From assembly GCF_009846865.1 (NCBI RefSeq), contig NZ_WUWN01000009.1:1-64000 (forward strand): a stretch of DNA of 64,000 bases, read 5' to 3'. The DNA is from Puerhibacterium puerhi (GTDB lineage: Bacteria > Actinomycetota > Actinomycetes > Actinomycetales > Cellulomonadaceae). Of the stretch, positions 8,098-17,652 are shown in pieces. The notes beneath the pieces were generated by a model. The model saw nothing but the letters and a program-made list of their open reading frames with translations. It made no database searches and was not told the DNA's origin. Position 1 is the first letter of the stretch; each line of letters starts with the position of its first letter. The position numbers were made by a program, and so were the translations under genes.

Positions 8098-9615
8098 ATG
8101 GCCAGCTTCGTCGACCGAGTCGTCCTGCACGCTTCCGGCGGAGACGGCGGCCACGGTGTCGCCTCCATCCGCCGCGAGAAGTTCAAGCCCCTGGCGGGCC
8201 CCGACGGCGGCAACGGCGGCGACGGCGGCAGCGTCCGCCTCGTCGTCGACCCCCAGGTCACCACGCTGCTCGAGTACCACCACCTGCCCCACCGCCACGC
8301 CACCAACGGCACCCAGGGCATGGGCGACGACCGCGACGGCGCCAAGGGCGAGGACCTCGTGCTGCGCGTGCCCGACGGCACCGTGGTCAAGGACCCCGAC
8401 GGCACCGTGCTCGCGGACCTGGTCGGCGCGGGCGCCGAGTACGTCGTGGCGCACGGCGGGCGCGGCGGCCTCGGCAACCGCGCGCTGTCCTCGCCCAAGC
8501 GCAAGGCCCCCGGCTTCGCGCTGCTGGGCGAGCCAGGCGAGACCGCCGACGTCGTGCTCGAGCTCAAGACGATCGCGGACGTCGCGCTCGTCGGCTTCCC
8601 CAGCGCCGGCAAGTCGTCGCTCATCGCCGCGATCTCCGCGGCGCGGCCGAAGATCGCCGACTACCCGTTCACCACGCTCGTGCCGAACCTCGGCGTGGTC
8701 GAGGCGGGGGACACCCGGTTCACCGTCGCCGACGTGCCGGGCCTGATCCCCGGCGCGAGCGAGGGCAAGGGCCTGGGCCTGGAGTTCCTGCGCCACATCG
8801 AGCGCACCGCCGTGATCGTGCACGTGCTCGACTGCGCCACGCTCGAGCCGGGCCGCGACCCGCTCACCGACCTCGACGTCATCGAGGCCGAGCTCGCCGC
8901 CTACGCCGGCGACCTGGAGATCTCCGGCGGCCGGGTGCCGCTGACCGAGCGCCCCCGCCTGGTGGTGCTCAACAAGATCGACGTGCCGGAGGCGCGCGAG
9001 CTGGCCGACCTGGTGCGCCCGGAGCTCGAGGCCCGCGGCCTGCGGGTGTTCGAGATCTCGACGGCGAGCCACGAGGGCCTGCGCCCGCTGACGTTCGCGC
9101 TCGCCGAGATCGTCGCCCAGGCCCGCGCCGCCGCGCCGGCGCCCGAGCCGGCCCGCGTGGTGCTGCGCCCGCGCGCCGTCGACGAGGCGGGCTTCACGGT
9201 CACGCGCAAGAGCGACGCCGACGGCGTCTACTACGAGGTGCGCGGCGCCAAGCCGGAGCGCTGGGTGCGCCAGACGGACTTCAACAACGACGAGGCCGTC
9301 GGCTTCCTCGCCGACCGCCTGGCCAAGCTCGGCGTCGAGGACAAGCTCTTCGAGGCCGGCGCCGTGGCGGGCGACGAGGTGCGCATCGGCGACCCGCGCA
9401 ACGCCGTCGTCTTCGACTGGGAGCCCACGCTCATGACGGGCCCCGAGCTGCTCGGCGCCCGCGGCACCGACCTGCGCCTCGAGGACCGCGCGCGGCCCAC
9501 GCGCGCCGACCGGCGCCGGGAGTTCACCGAGCGCATGGACGCCAAGACGGAGGCGCGCCGCGAGCTGTGGACCGAGCGCGAGCAGGGCATCTGGACCCGT
9601 CCGGACGACGAGTGA
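8098..9615 (+). CDS. obgE: GTPase Obg/CgtA
   Basis: Essential ribosome-associated GTPase (505 aa) linked to 50S assembly and stress signalling. The glycine-rich Obg domain occupies roughly residues 1-158, followed by the G domain with [10 protein letters not shown] (G1), DVPGLI (G3) and NKID (G4), and a C-terminal OCT domain at about 350-430 with a charged actinobacterial tail. A GAGGAT hexamer lies 6 nt before the ATG and there is no good ribosome-binding site, so it may be leaderless from a promoter inside or after the preceding terminator. Confidence 0.97.
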   Translation: MASFVDRVVLHASGGDGGHGVASIRREKFKPLAGPDGGNGGDGGSVRLVVDPQVTTLLEYHHLPHRHATNGTQGMGDDRDGAKGEDLVLRVPDGTVVKDPDGTVLADLVGAGAEYVVAHGGRGGLGNRALSSPKRKAPGFALLGEPGETADVVLELKTIADVALVGFPSAGKSSLIAAISAARPKIADYPFTTLVPNLGVVEAGDTRFTVADVPGLIPGASEGKGLGLEFLRHIERTAVIVHVLDCATLEPGRDPLTDLDVIEAELAAYAGDLEISGGRVPLTERPRLVVLNKIDVPEARELADLVRPELEARGLRVFEISTASHEGLRPLTFALAEIVAQARAAAPAPEPARVVLRPRAVDEAGFTVTRKSDADGVYYEVRGAKPERWVRQTDFNNDEAVGFLADRLAKLGVEDKLFEAGAVAGDEVRIGDPRNAVVFDWEPTLMTGPELLGARGTDLRLEDRARPTRADRRREFTERMDAKTEARRELWTEREQGIWTRPDDE

Positions 9616-9675
9616 CGGCGGTCTGACCGGCGGACACGTCCGCGCGGCGGGCGTCCGGCGGGCGATGATGGGGCA

Positions 9676-10857
9676 GTGAACGTCCCCCTCGTCCGCGCCG
9701 TCCCCCGCGATGCCAGCTCGCGCGCCGCGCTGCCCGCCGCCCGCCGCGTCGTCGTCAAGATCGGGTCGTCCTCGCTCACCGGGCCGGACGGCCTGCTCGA
9801 CGTCGGCGCCCTGCGCGCGCTGGTCGACGTGCTGGCCGCGCGGCACGCCGCGGGCGGGCAGGTCGTGCTGGTGACCTCCGGCGCCATCTCGGCCGGCATC
9901 GGTCCCCTCGGCCTGGCCACGCGCCCGCGGGACCTGGCCACCATGCAGGCTGCCGCGTCGGTGGGCCAGGGGATGCTCGTGGCCCGCTACACCGAGGCGT
10001 TCGCCGCGCACGGCATCGGCGTGGGGCAGATCCTGCTCACCGCCGAGGACACGGTGCGCCGCCTGCGCTACAAGAACGCCCAGCGCTCGCTGTCGCGGCT
10101 GCTGGCGCTCGGCGTCGTGCCGGTGGTCAACGAGAACGACGCCGTGACCACCGACGAGCTGAAGTTCGGCGACAACGACCGGCTCGCCGCGCTCGTGTCG
10201 CACCTGGTCAAGGCGGACGCGCTCGTGCTGCTCACCGACGTCGACGGCCTGCACGACGCGCCGCCGTCGCGCCCCGGCGCCCGCCGCATCCCGCACGTGG
10301 GCGACCTGGCCGAGGTGGCGGACGTGCCCGTGACCGCCCGCGGCAGCGTGCTGGGCACCGGCGGCATGGTCACCAAGCTGGAGTCGGTGCGCATCGCGAC
10401 GGCGTCCGGCGTGCCGGTGGTGCTCACGCGCGCGGCGAACGCCGCCGCGGCGCTGGCGGGCGAGGACGTCGGCACGTTCTTCGCCGCCACGGGCCGGCGG
10501 ACCTCGGCGCGCCGGCTGTGGATCGCGCACGCGGCGCGGGTGCGCGGTCGGCTGCACGTCGACGACGGCGCGGCCCGGGCGGTGCTCGGCGGGCGGGCGT
10601 CGCTGCTGCCGGCCGGGGTGACGCGGGTCGACGGCGAGTTCGACGCCGGCGACCCCGTCGAGCTCGTGGCGCCGGACGGCGCCGTCGTGGCCCGCGGACT
10701 GGTGGCGTTCGACTCCCACGAGCTGCCCGCCCTGCTGGGCCGCCAGACGGCCGAGCTGCGCGCGGCGCTGGGGGAGGGGTACGACCGCGAGATCGTGCAC
10801 CGCGACGACCTGGTGCTCGAGCCGCGGGCCCGCGCGCGGGCCCGCGCCCCGCGCTGA
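9676..10857 (+). CDS. proB: Glutamate 5-kinase
   Basis: First enzyme of proline synthesis, phosphorylating L-glutamate at the gamma carboxylate; cytoplasmic. The amino-acid-kinase domain starts at VVVKIGSSSLT and includes NENDAVTTDELKFGDNDRLA; a C-terminal PUA domain spans about residues 285-370. The GTG at 9676 is preceded by a GATGAT hexamer 6 nt upstream. The tail is an Ala-Arg run. Its partner proA lies downstream but is separated from it by an opposing transporter gene. Confidence 0.96.
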   Translation: MNVPLVRAVPRDASSRAALPAARRVVVKIGSSSLTGPDGLLDVGALRALVDVLAARHAAGGQVVLVTSGAISAGIGPLGLATRPRDLATMQAAASVGQGMLVARYTEAFAAHGIGVGQILLTAEDTVRRLRYKNAQRSLSRLLALGVVPVVNENDAVTTDELKFGDNDRLAALVSHLVKADALVLLTDVDGLHDAPPSRPGARRIPHVGDLAEVADVPVTARGSVLGTGGMVTKLESVRIATASGVPVVLTRAANAAAALAGEDVGTFFAATGRRTSARRLWIAHAARVRGRLHVDDGAARAVLGGRASLLPAGVTRVDGEFDAGDPVELVAPDGAVVARGLVAFDSHELPALLGRQTAELRAALGEGYDREIVHRDDLVLEPRARARARAPR

Positions 10858-10888
10858 CCCCGCCCCGCGCTGACCGCCTCCGCAACGG

Positions 10889-12268
10889 TCAGGCGGTGGG
10901 GAGGTCCTCCTCCAGGCGGCGGCCCTTGAGCTCCGCGAGCAGCGCCGAGCCGGCCATCGCCAGCACGAACGCCGCGGCGAACACCACGAAGACGCCGACG
11001 GTCCCGATGCGGTCGTGCAGCGGCAGCACCACCAGCGGGGCGAGGATCGAGGCGACCCGGCCGAACGCCGTCGCGCTGCCGGAGCCGGTGGCGCGCACGG
11101 CGGTGGGGTAGCTCTCCGGGGTCACCGCGTACAGCGCGCCCCAGGCGCCGAGGTTGAAGAACGACAGCGCGATGCCGGCGACGAGGATCGCCGGCACCGA
11201 GCCCGCCAGGCCGAAGCCGATCGCCGAGACCGCCGAGCCGGCCAGGAACGTCACCAGCACGGCGCGCCGGCCCCAGGACTCGATGAGCCAGGCGGCCACG
11301 GCGTACCCGGGCAGCTGGGCGAGCGTGAAGACGAGGGTGAACGTGAACGAGCGCACCATGCCGAACCCGTCGGCCACCAGCAGGGTGGGCATCCAGGTGA
11401 ACGCGCCGTAGTAGGCGAAGTTCACGCCGAACCAGGTCAGCCACAGCGCCACGGTCCGGCGGCGCAGCGCCGCGGTGAACAGCTCGCGCACCGGGACGCG
11501 CGGCGCGGGCGCGGCAGTGCGGGCCGCGGGGGTGACGGCGACGGCGGCCCGGTCCCCGGCGCCCGCGGGCGCCGGCACGCCGGCCGAGGCCTCGAAGCGG
11601 CGCACCGCCGCCTCGGCCTCGGCGTGGCGGCCCTGGCGCTCGAGGAACCGCACCGACTCGGGCAGGCCGGTGCGCACGACGATGGCGTACAGCGCCGGCA
11701 CGAGCCCGATGAGGAACGCCCAGCGCCAGCCGTCGTCGGACCCAGCGACGACGAAGGTGCCGATGAGCGCCGCGGCGATCCAGCCGACGGCCCAGAAGGA
11801 CTCGAGCACCACGATGACCCGGCCGCGGATGCGCGCGGGGGCGTACTCGCTCACCAGCGTCGAGGCCACGGGGAGCTCGGCGCCGAGGCCCAGCCCGACG
11901 ACGAAGCGCAGCACCAGCAGCACGGCCACGCCGCCGGCGAGGGCCGACGCGCCGGTCGCGAGCCCGTACACGAGCAGCGTCAGGGCGAACACCTGGCGGC
12001 GGCCCACCTTGTCGGCGAGCAGGCCGCCGAGCGCTGCGCCCACGGCCATGCCGGCGAAGCCGATCGAGCCGAGCAGCGACAGCTCGCCGGTGCTCAGCTC
12101 CCACTGCACGGCCAGGGCGGCCAGCACGTAGGACACGATGCCGACGTCCATCGCGTCGAGCGCCCAGCCGACGCCGGCGCCCGTGAGCAGCCGGCCGTGC
12201 GCCCGGGTGAAGGGCAGCCGGTCGAGCCGCGCGGTGCGGCTGAGGTCGGGGGTGGTCTCGGTGGACAT
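10889..12268 (-). CDS. MFS transporter, NiaP/sugar-porter-like
   Basis: Twelve-segment major facilitator (459 aa). The N-terminal motif [18 protein letters not shown] and the loop [15 protein letters not shown] are typical of the group containing the niacin transporter NiaP and aromatic-acid transporters. A central loop of about 60 polar residues separates the halves. Start ATG 12268 follows GGGAGAACCG. It is inserted against the coding direction between proB and proA, and nadD lies 1.7 kb away, which weakly favours a pyridine substrate. That is inference; sugar or aromatic acids remain possible. Confidence 0.75.
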   Translation of the reverse strand: MSTETTPDLSRTARLDRLPFTRAHGRLLTGAGVGWALDAMDVGIVSYVLAALAVQWELSTGELSLLGSIGFAGMAVGAALGGLLADKVGRRQVFALTLLVYGLATGASALAGGVAVLLVLRFVVGLGLGAELPVASTLVSEYAPARIRGRVIVVLESFWAVGWIAAALIGTFVVAGSDDGWRWAFLIGLVPALYAIVVRTGLPESVRFLERQGRHAEAEAAVRRFEASAGVPAPAGAGDRAAVAVTPAARTAAPAPRVPVRELFTAALRRRTVALWLTWFGVNFAYYGAFTWMPTLLVADGFGMVRSFTFTLVFTLAQLPGYAVAAWLIESWGRRAVLVTFLAGSAVSAIGFGLAGSVPAILVAGIALSFFNLGAWGALYAVTPESYPTAVRATGSGSATAFGRVASILAPLVVLPLHDRIGTVGVFVVFAAAFVLAMAGSALLAELKGRRLEEDLPTA

Positions 12269-12404
12269 CGGTTCTCCCGTCGTGACCACGCCCGTCGCGG
12301 TCGGCGGAATGCTAGGGGGTGGCGCGCGGGCCTGGCCAGCGCCGTCTCGCGCGCCACCGCGGACGGCCCTGCCGCGCCGCGCGTCGCCGTCGTACCCTCG
12401 GGGC

Positions 12405-13703
12405 ATGACCTCGACCCTCAGCGACCGGACGGCGGGCACCGACGTCGAGCAGGACGTCCGCGACGTCGCGCGCCGCGCCAAGGTGGCCTCGCGCGCCCTG
12501 GCGACCGCGACCCGCGCCACGAAGGACGCGGCGCTGCACGCCGTCGCGGACGCGCTCGTCGCCGCGGCCGACGACGTCGTCGCGGCCAACCGCGAGGACC
12601 TGGCGCGCGGCCGCGAGAACGGCCTGACGCCGGGCCTGCTTGACCGCCTCGAGCTGACCCCGGCCCGCGTGGGCGCCGTCGCCGAGGCGCTGCGCGAGCT
12701 CGCGGGCCTGCCCGACCCGGTGGGGGAGGTGCTGCGCGGCCAGACCCTGCCGAACGGCCTGCGGCTGCGCCAGCTGCGCGTGCCCATGGGCGTGGTCGGC
12801 GTGATCTACGAGGCGCGGCCGAACGTGACGGTCGACGCCGCCGGCCTCGCGCTGAAGTCGGGCAACGCGGTGATCCTGCGCGGCGGCAGCGCCGCGGCGT
12901 CGTCCAACACCGTGATCACCGACGTCATGCGCCGCGCGCTGGAGGCCCAGGGCCTGCCCGCCGACCTGGTGCAGTCCATCGACCGGTACGGCCGCCCCGG
13001 CGGCGTGGCGCTCATGCACGCCCGCGGCCTGGTCGACGTGCTCATCCCGCGCGGCGGGGCGGACCTCATCCGCACCGTCGTCCAGGAGTCGACGGTCCCG
13101 GTCATCGAGACCGGCGTGGGCAACGTGCACGTCTACGTCGACGCGACCGCCGACGTCGCCACGGCCGTCGAGATCGTCATGAACGCCAAGACCCAGCGCG
13201 TCGGCGTCTGCAACGCCGCCGAGACGCTGCTGGTGCACCGCGACGCCGCCGACGCGTTCCTGCCCGCGGCGCTCGCCGCCCTCGGCGGGGCCGGCGTGGT
13301 GCTGCACGGCGACGAGCGGACGACGGCGCTCGCGCCCGAGAGCGTCGAGGTGATCCCGGCCACCGACGCCGACTGGGCCACGGAGTACCTCGCGCTGGAG
13401 CTCGCGGTGCGCGTCGTCGACTCGCTCGACGAGGCGATCGAGCACATCCGCACCTGGTCGTCGGGCCACACCGAGGCGATCCTCACGCGCGACATCGCGG
13501 CGGCCGACCGATTCGTCGCCGAGCTCGACTCCGCAGCGATCATGGTCAACGCCTCGACGCGGTTCACCGACGGCGGCCAGCTCGGCCTGGGCGCCGAGAT
13601 CGGCATCTCCACGCAGAAGCTGCACGCGCGCGGCCCGATGGGCCTGGCCGAGCTGACCACCACGAAGTGGGTGGTGCACGGCGACGGGCACGTGCGCCCC
13701 TGA
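12405..13703 (+). CDS. proA: Gamma-glutamyl phosphate reductase
   Basis: Second enzyme of proline synthesis: NADPH-dependent reduction of gamma-glutamyl phosphate to glutamate semialdehyde (432 aa). Recognised by [21 protein letters not shown], the catalytic cysteine in [13 protein letters not shown], and the C-terminal [18 protein letters not shown]. The ATG at 12405 is preceded by TACCCT with a 6-nt gap and no ribosome-binding site, so the transcript is probably leaderless. This promoter makes proA independent of proB. Confidence 0.97.
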   Translation: MTSTLSDRTAGTDVEQDVRDVARRAKVASRALATATRATKDAALHAVADALVAAADDVVAANREDLARGRENGLTPGLLDRLELTPARVGAVAEALRELAGLPDPVGEVLRGQTLPNGLRLRQLRVPMGVVGVIYEARPNVTVDAAGLALKSGNAVILRGGSAAASSNTVITDVMRRALEAQGLPADLVQSIDRYGRPGGVALMHARGLVDVLIPRGGADLIRTVVQESTVPVIETGVGNVHVYVDATADVATAVEIVMNAKTQRVGVCNAAETLLVHRDAADAFLPAALAALGGAGVVLHGDERTTALAPESVEVIPATDADWATEYLALELAVRVVDSLDEAIEHIRTWSSGHTEAILTRDIAAADRFVAELDSAAIMVNASTRFTDGGQLGLGAEIGISTQKLHARGPMGLAELTTTKWVVHGDGHVRP

Positions 13704-13803
13704 CCCGGCGCCCGCGCCCCGCCCCCGACGCGCCCGGGACGCTCGGGGGCGCGCCGTCGTGAGAGACTGACGACCGAAGTCCACGCACACCAGGAGGAGC
13801 ATC

Positions 13804-13953
13804 GTGCTGCAGACCGTCGTCCAGGCCGCCCAGGAGACCAGCGAGGTCGTGGGGGGCATCTCGCCCGTCGCGCTCGGGGGCCTCGCCTTCGTCGGCTTCC
13901 TCTGCGCGCTGGGCGTGACCTACGCGTTCCGCAACGTCGGGAACCGCCACTGA
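13804..13953 (+). CDS. 49-residue single-span membrane protein
   Basis: A short reading frame starting GTG 13804, eight bases after the start of a strong AGGAGGAGC ribosome-binding site, and ending 28 bp before nadD. The product begins [16 protein letters not shown] and has one hydrophobic span at about residues 19-43 ([22 protein letters not shown]), followed by a basic tail RNVGNRH. Third codon positions are almost all G or C, matching neighbouring genes, which supports real coding. No family is recognised. Its place just ahead of nadD suggests cotranscription; the role is unknown. Confidence 0.78.
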   Translation: MLQTVVQAAQETSEVVGGISPVALGGLAFVGFLCALGVTYAFRNVGNRH

Positions 13954-13981
13954 GCAGCCGCTCAGGACCGTCTGCCTGCCC

Positions 13982-14608
13982 GTGAGTCTCGACGCCCCCG
14001 ACCGCCACCCTTCCCGCCCTCGCATCGGCGTGATGGGTGGCACCTTCGACCCGATCCACCACGGACACCTCGTGGCCGCCTCGGAGGTGGCCGCGCACTT
14101 CGACCTCGACGAGGTCGTGTTCGTTCCCACGGGCAAGCCGAGCTTCAAGCAGCACCAGAGGGTCTCGCCGGCCGAGGACCGCTATCTCATGACGGTCATC
14201 GCGACGGCGTCGAACCCGCGGTTCACCGTCAGCCGGGTCGACATCGACCGGCCTGGCCTGACCTACACCGTCGACACGCTGCGCGACCTGCGCGCCGAGC
14301 GGCCCGACGCCGACCTGTTCTTCATCACCGGCGCCGACGCCGTCGAGCAGATCCTGGCGTGGAAGAACGCGGACGAGCTGTGGGGCATGGCGCACTTCGT
14401 CGCCGTGACGCGCCCCGACCACGCCCTGTCGATCGACGGCATCCCCGAGGGCGCCGTGACGACGCTCGAGGTGCCCGCCATGGCGATCTCCTCCACCGAC
14501 TGCCGTCGGCGCGCCGAGGCCGGCCAGCCGGTCTGGTACCTGGTGCCCGACGGGGTGGTGCAGTACATCGCCAAGCACGGTCTGTATCGAGGTTCCGAGG
14601 ATGAGTGA
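13982..14608 (+). CDS. nadD: Nicotinate-nucleotide adenylyltransferase
   Basis: NAD biosynthesis enzyme joining nicotinate mononucleotide and ATP to deamido-NAD (208 aa, cytoplasmic). The nucleotidyltransferase signature [12 protein letters not shown] and the C-terminal ISSTDCRRR (the family ISST-x-R) are present. GTG 13982 is the first start in frame. The last 8 bases overlap the start of the next gene, so they are probably translationally coupled. The nadD - small membrane protein - rsfS - phosphatase order matches the common actinobacterial arrangement. Confidence 0.96.
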   Translation: MSLDAPDRHPSRPRIGVMGGTFDPIHHGHLVAASEVAAHFDLDEVVFVPTGKPSFKQHQRVSPAEDRYLMTVIATASNPRFTVSRVDIDRPGLTYTVDTLRDLRAERPDADLFFITGADAVEQILAWKNADELWGMAHFVAVTRPDHALSIDGIPEGAVTTLEVPAMAISSTDCRRRAEAGQPVWYLVPDGVVQYIAKHGLYRGSEDE

Positions 14609-15518
14609 GAGCTCTGACCGGCCGGGACGGCCGCTGACGCGCCGCGAGCTGCGCGAGCGCGAGGAGATCCGCCTGCGCGAGGACGCACGCCCCGCGTCCG
14701 ACGCCGCGGCCCCGGCGCCCGGCGCCGCCGCCCCGGCGTTCCCGCCGGTGGGCGGCGGTGCGACCCCGCCGACGCGCCGCTCGCTGCACCAGCCGCCCGC
14801 GGGGCCGGCCGGCGGCACGACGCCGCCCGTGGTGCGCCCGCCCGCCTCGACCGGCGGTGTGCGCGGCTTCGACGCGACGACCGGGCGCCTGACGCCGGTG
14901 CAGCGCACCGGCGTGGGCTCCGTGCCGGTGCAGTCCGGCGTCCCCGTGCAGTCCGGCGTCCCGGTGCGGCCCAGCACGCCGCAGCCCGGCGCCGCGTCGC
15001 CCGGTGCGCCGACCCGCACGTCGGCGCGCTCGGCGTTCCCGCCGGTGCGTCCCGCGGGCGCGACCGGCGCGCAGGCGCCCGCCTGGAACCCGGTGTCGAA
15101 CCCGGTGTCGCCCGCCGCCACGTCGTCGGACCCCGCGCTCCCGGCACCGGCGCAGCCGTCGTCCGGCGCGGCGGGCATGCCCGCGAGCGTGCCCCCCGGC
15201 GGCCGCCGGCCGGCGCCGACGCCCGTGCAGCCCGCGACGCCCTCGCGGTCCGCGGCCCCCACGCCGTTCGACGCCGTGCTGGGCGTGGAGGCGCCGCAGC
15301 GTGCCGGCGCGGCGGAGCCGCAGCCGCAGGAGGCCGACGAGAAGCGCGGCGCGTCCTACACCTGGCTGCACTACATCGTCCTGGTCGTGGTCGCCTTCGT
15401 CCTCGGCCTGCTGCTGTGGAAGCTCATCGACACCGAGCAGCCCAGCTTCTCGTCCACCGACTCCGCCGCGGCGACGGTCACGACCGTCGCGCCCGGCCCC
15501 TGGGAGGGAACCCTGTGA
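14601..15518 (+). CDS. Pro/Ala-rich protein with one C-terminal membrane span
   Basis: Unrecognised 305-residue protein. A charged N-terminus ([17 protein letters not shown]) leads into about 200 residues rich in proline, alanine, glycine and serine, including the repeats [14 protein letters not shown], then a hydrophobic span near residues 253-275 ([19 protein letters not shown]) and a short tail. This predicts a cytoplasmic disordered arm anchored at the membrane. It overlaps nadD by 8 bp and is overlapped by rsfS by 4 bp, so it belongs to their operon. Proteins of this outline often sit between nadD and rsfS in this group of bacteria; the function is unknown. Confidence 0.85.
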   Translation: MSESSDRPGRPLTRRELREREEIRLREDARPASDAAAPAPGAAAPAFPPVGGGATPPTRRSLHQPPAGPAGGTTPPVVRPPASTGGVRGFDATTGRLTPVQRTGVGSVPVQSGVPVQSGVPVRPSTPQPGAASPGAPTRTSARSAFPPVRPAGATGAQAPAWNPVSNPVSPAATSSDPALPAPAQPSSGAAGMPASVPPGGRRPAPTPVQPATPSRSAAPTPFDAVLGVEAPQRAGAAEPQPQEADEKRGASYTWLHYIVLVVVAFVLGLLLWKLIDTEQPSFSSTDSAAATVTTVAPGPWEGTL

Positions 15519-15919
15519 CCGCATCCGAGCGCGCCGTCGAGCTCGCCGTCGTCGCCGCCCGCGCGGCCGCCGAGCGCAAGGCGGAGGAGATCATCGCGCT
15601 CGACGTGAGCGAGCAGCTGGTGCTCACCGACGTGTTCCTCATCGCGTCCGGCACGAACGAGCGCCAGGTCTCGGCGATCGTCGACGCCGTCGAGGAGGCC
15701 ATGCACAAGGCGGGCGCCAAGCCGATCCGCCGCGAGGGCCGCTCCGAGGCGCGCTGGGTGCTGCTCGACTTCGGCGACGTCGTCGTCCACGTGCAGCACG
15801 CCGAGGACCGCGTGTACTACGCGCTCGAGCGGCTGTGGAAGGACTGCCCGGTGGTGCCGCTGCCGGACGACGTCACGAACGCCGACGGCACGCCCGCCCA
15901 GCCGGCGACCGCCGACTGA
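15515..15919 (+). CDS. rsfS: Ribosomal silencing factor RsfS
   Basis: Binds ribosomal protein L14 and blocks subunit joining under starvation (134 aa). Recognised by KAEEIIALDVSEQLVLTDVF, IASGTNERQVSAI and the C-terminal WVLLDFGDVVVHV. GTG 15515 is chosen because it overlaps the end of the upstream gene (GTGA) and follows GGGAGGGAACCC; a longer frame reaching upstream encodes nothing typical of the family. Confidence 0.96.
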   Translation: MTASERAVELAVVAARAAAERKAEEIIALDVSEQLVLTDVFLIASGTNERQVSAIVDAVEEAMHKAGAKPIRREGRSEARWVLLDFGDVVVHVQHAEDRVYYALERLWKDCPVVPLPDDVTNADGTPAQPATAD

Positions 15920-15927
15920 GCCGCGCA

Positions 15928-16650
15928 GTGACCGCACGCACAGTCGTCCTGCTGCGCCACGGGCGCACCGAGTGGAACCTCGTCGGCCGCCTGCAGGGCC
16001 AGACCGACGTCCCGCTCGACGAGGTCGGCCGCTGGCAGGCCGCCGAGGCCGCCACGCACCTGGCGCGCGGCCACCGCGCGGCACGGGTGGTGGCGTCCGA
16101 CCTGGCGCGGGCCGTGGACACGGCCCGCGCGTACGCCGACCTCGTGGGTGCCGAGGTGCTCCCCGACGAGCGGCTGCGCGAGCGGGCGTTCGGCAAGTGG
16201 GAGGGCCTGACCGACGCGCAGATCGCCGCCGGCTGGCCCGAGGAGCACGCCGCCTGGCGCGGCGGGCACGACGTGGAGGGCGTCCCGCCCGGCGGGGAGA
16301 CCCGGGGCGAGGTCGGCCGGCGCGTGCTCGAGGCGGTCACCGAGCACGCCGAGGCCGTCGAGGACGGCGGCACGCTCGTCGTGGTCTCGCACGGCGCCGC
16401 CCTGACGACCGGCCTGACCGCGCTGCTCGGCCTGGACCCGGACGCCTGGCGCGGCGTCGTCGGCCTGACGAACGCCCACTGGTCGGAGCTGCGCCGCGCC
16501 CGCGGCGGCGACCTGGCGCCCGGGTGGCGGCTGGTCACCCACAACGTCGGCGCCGGCTACGCGGCCGAGGAGTGGCACGCCGGGCCGGCCACCGGCGCCG
16601 AGCAGCAGGCGGACACCGCCGATTTGGAGCCGAGGGGCAATCCTGCGTAG
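15928..16650 (+). CDS. Histidine phosphatase family protein
   Basis: Phosphoglycerate-mutase-like phosphatase (240 aa). The phosphohistidine motif LLRHGRTEWN is at the N-terminus, the acid is likely in RERAFGKWEG, and the second histidine is in VVSHGAAL. In related actinobacteria the gene next to rsfS can be a glucosyl-3-phosphoglycerate phosphatase or a broad-specificity phosphatase; the substrate cannot be decided here. GTG 15928 starts 6 bp after the rsfS stop. The promoter of the downstream tRNA gene overlaps its stop codon. Confidence 0.88.
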   Translation: MTARTVVLLRHGRTEWNLVGRLQGQTDVPLDEVGRWQAAEAATHLARGHRAARVVASDLARAVDTARAYADLVGAEVLPDERLRERAFGKWEGLTDAQIAAGWPEEHAAWRGGHDVEGVPPGGETRGEVGRRVLEAVTEHAEAVEDGGTLVVVSHGAALTTGLTALLGLDPDAWRGVVGLTNAHWSELRRARGGDLAPGWRLVTHNVGAGYAAEEWHAGPATGAEQQADTADLEPRGNPA

Positions 16651-16653
16651 TAT
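16624..16653 (+). promoter_or_regulatory. Promoter of the first tRNA-Ala gene
   Basis: TTGGAG, 18-nt spacer, TAGTAT, placed 67-96 bp before the mature tRNA. The -10 box includes the TAG stop codon of the phosphatase gene. Confidence 0.6.
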
Positions 16654-16719
16654 TACGGACGTTCCCGCGGAGCAGTCCCGGGAGCAACCACCCGAATCGG
16701 GCGTCACAGCCAGGTTCAC

Positions 16720-16792
16720 GGGGCTGTGGCGCAGCTGGTAGCGCACCTGCATGGCATGCAGGGGGTCAGGGGTTCGAGTCCCCTCAGCTCCA
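16720..16792 (+). tRNA. tRNA-Ala, anticodon GGC
   Basis: 73-nt tRNA. The acceptor stem is GGGGCTG with CAGCTCC, including the G3:U70 pair that defines alanine tRNA. The anticodon arm CCTGC-ATGGCAT-GCAGG gives anticodon GGC (reads GCC), and the T loop is GGTTCGAGTC. The 3' CCA is not encoded. The gene is identical to the copy at 17469. Confidence 0.97.
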
Positions 16793-16798
16793 CCGGAG

Positions 16799-16829
16799 AA
16801 CGCCGGACTCGTCGAGTCCGGCGTTTTTT
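16799..16829 (+). terminator. Intrinsic terminator of the first tRNA-Ala
   Basis: 12-bp stem AACGCCGGACTC around loop GTC, running into TTTTTT: a textbook rho-independent terminator, and the only one in the window with a full U-tract. Confidence 0.93.
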
Positions 16830-16892
16830 GTCGTCCGGAGCGGGCCCGCTCGGCGCGGTTGCGCCGCCCGCGCGGCCTGCCACGGTGGAGCC

Positions 16893-17388
16893 ATGATCGT
16901 CATCGGCGTCGACGTCGGCTCGGTCCGCCGCCCCGGCGGCTTCTCGTGGGCGGCGCCGGACGACAGCGTGCGCGGCCAGGACGACCCCTCGCTGCTCGGC
17001 GCCGTCGTCGTCGCCGCCCTGGAGGCGGGCGAGCAGGTGGCGCTGGCCGTCGAGTGCCCGCTGTCGGTCCCCGTGCCCGCCGCGACGGACGCGGGGTGGC
17101 GCCGGTGCCGAGCTGTTCGTCGCGGAGGCCATGGTGACCGCCGAGGGCAAGCCCGAGCCAGTGGGCGGCGCCGACCACGCCGACGCGGTGGCCGCCGCGC
17201 GGCGCCTCCAGGAGCTGCTGGACGACCGGGCGGCCGGAGACGCGCCCGTCGGGGACGTGACGTGCGCGCCGCACGTGCCGCTCAACCTCGCGGCCGTGAC
17301 GATGCTGCACGCCGGCCTGCGCGTCGACCCGGGCGAGCTGCGGCAGGACGTGCTCGTCGCGAAGGCCCGCCCGGTGGCGGCACCGTGA
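16893..17388 (+). pseudogene. Broken gene, DUF429-like, internal deletion and frameshift
   Basis: The N-terminal part starts at ATG 16893 (IVIGVDVGSVRRPGGFSWA) and stays coding-like to about 17095 (AVECPLSVPVPAATDAGW). The C-terminal part resumes in the +1 frame from about 17101 (AELFVAEAMV, VTCAPHVPLNLAAVTMLHA) to the stop at 17388. The total of 496 bp is not a multiple of three. From general knowledge, homologous proteins are about 220 aa, so roughly 60 central residues seem to have been lost at the junction. The promoter-like CACGGT 6 nt before the ATG remains. It lies between two identical tRNA genes. Family naming is tentative; the frame break is directly visible. Confidence 0.75.
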
Positions 17389-17468
17389 CCCGTCCGTGTG
17401 CGGACGTGCCACGCGGATCGGGTAGGATTCCGGAGGCTCGTGCGCCGGGGGACCGGCGGCAGGGCCGC

Positions 17469-17541
17469 GGGGCTGTGGCGCAGCTGGTAGCGCACCTGCA
17501 TGGCATGCAGGGGGTCAGGGGTTCGAGTCCCCTCAGCTCCA
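17469..17541 (+). tRNA. tRNA-Ala, anticodon GGC (second copy)
   Basis: Identical over all 73 nt to the copy at 16720, with the G3:U70 pair, anticodon GGC and no encoded CCA. A TAGGAT -10-like box lies at 17423-17428. The flanking sequences differ from those of the first copy, and no clear T-rich terminator follows. Confidence 0.97.
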
Positions 17542-17652
17542 CCGCGCAGGACATGGGCACCGGAGCCTTCCTCCTGCCTCCACGGCGCGGGCCGATCCAC
17601 CGGACGAGCGCGTCAGCGCCGCCGGCGCTGCGCACCGCCGTGTGCCGCGCGC

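Noticed and set aside
8023-10800. A 925-codon minus-strand frame opposite obgE and proB
   Set aside because: Codon composition and the His/Arg/Ala-rich product match antisense shadow, and both sense genes are conserved essential proteins.
15416-15514. N-terminal extension of RsfS in the longer open frame
   Set aside because: These codons lie within the upstream membrane protein's gene in another frame and give an Arg/His-rich stretch absent from RsfS proteins; GTG 15515 has the overlap and ribosome-binding site.
16720-17541. Prophage or integrative-element attachment at the tRNA-Ala pair
   Set aside because: No integrase, phage gene or foreign base composition lies between the two copies; both tRNAs are full-length, not an attachment fragment plus a tRNA.
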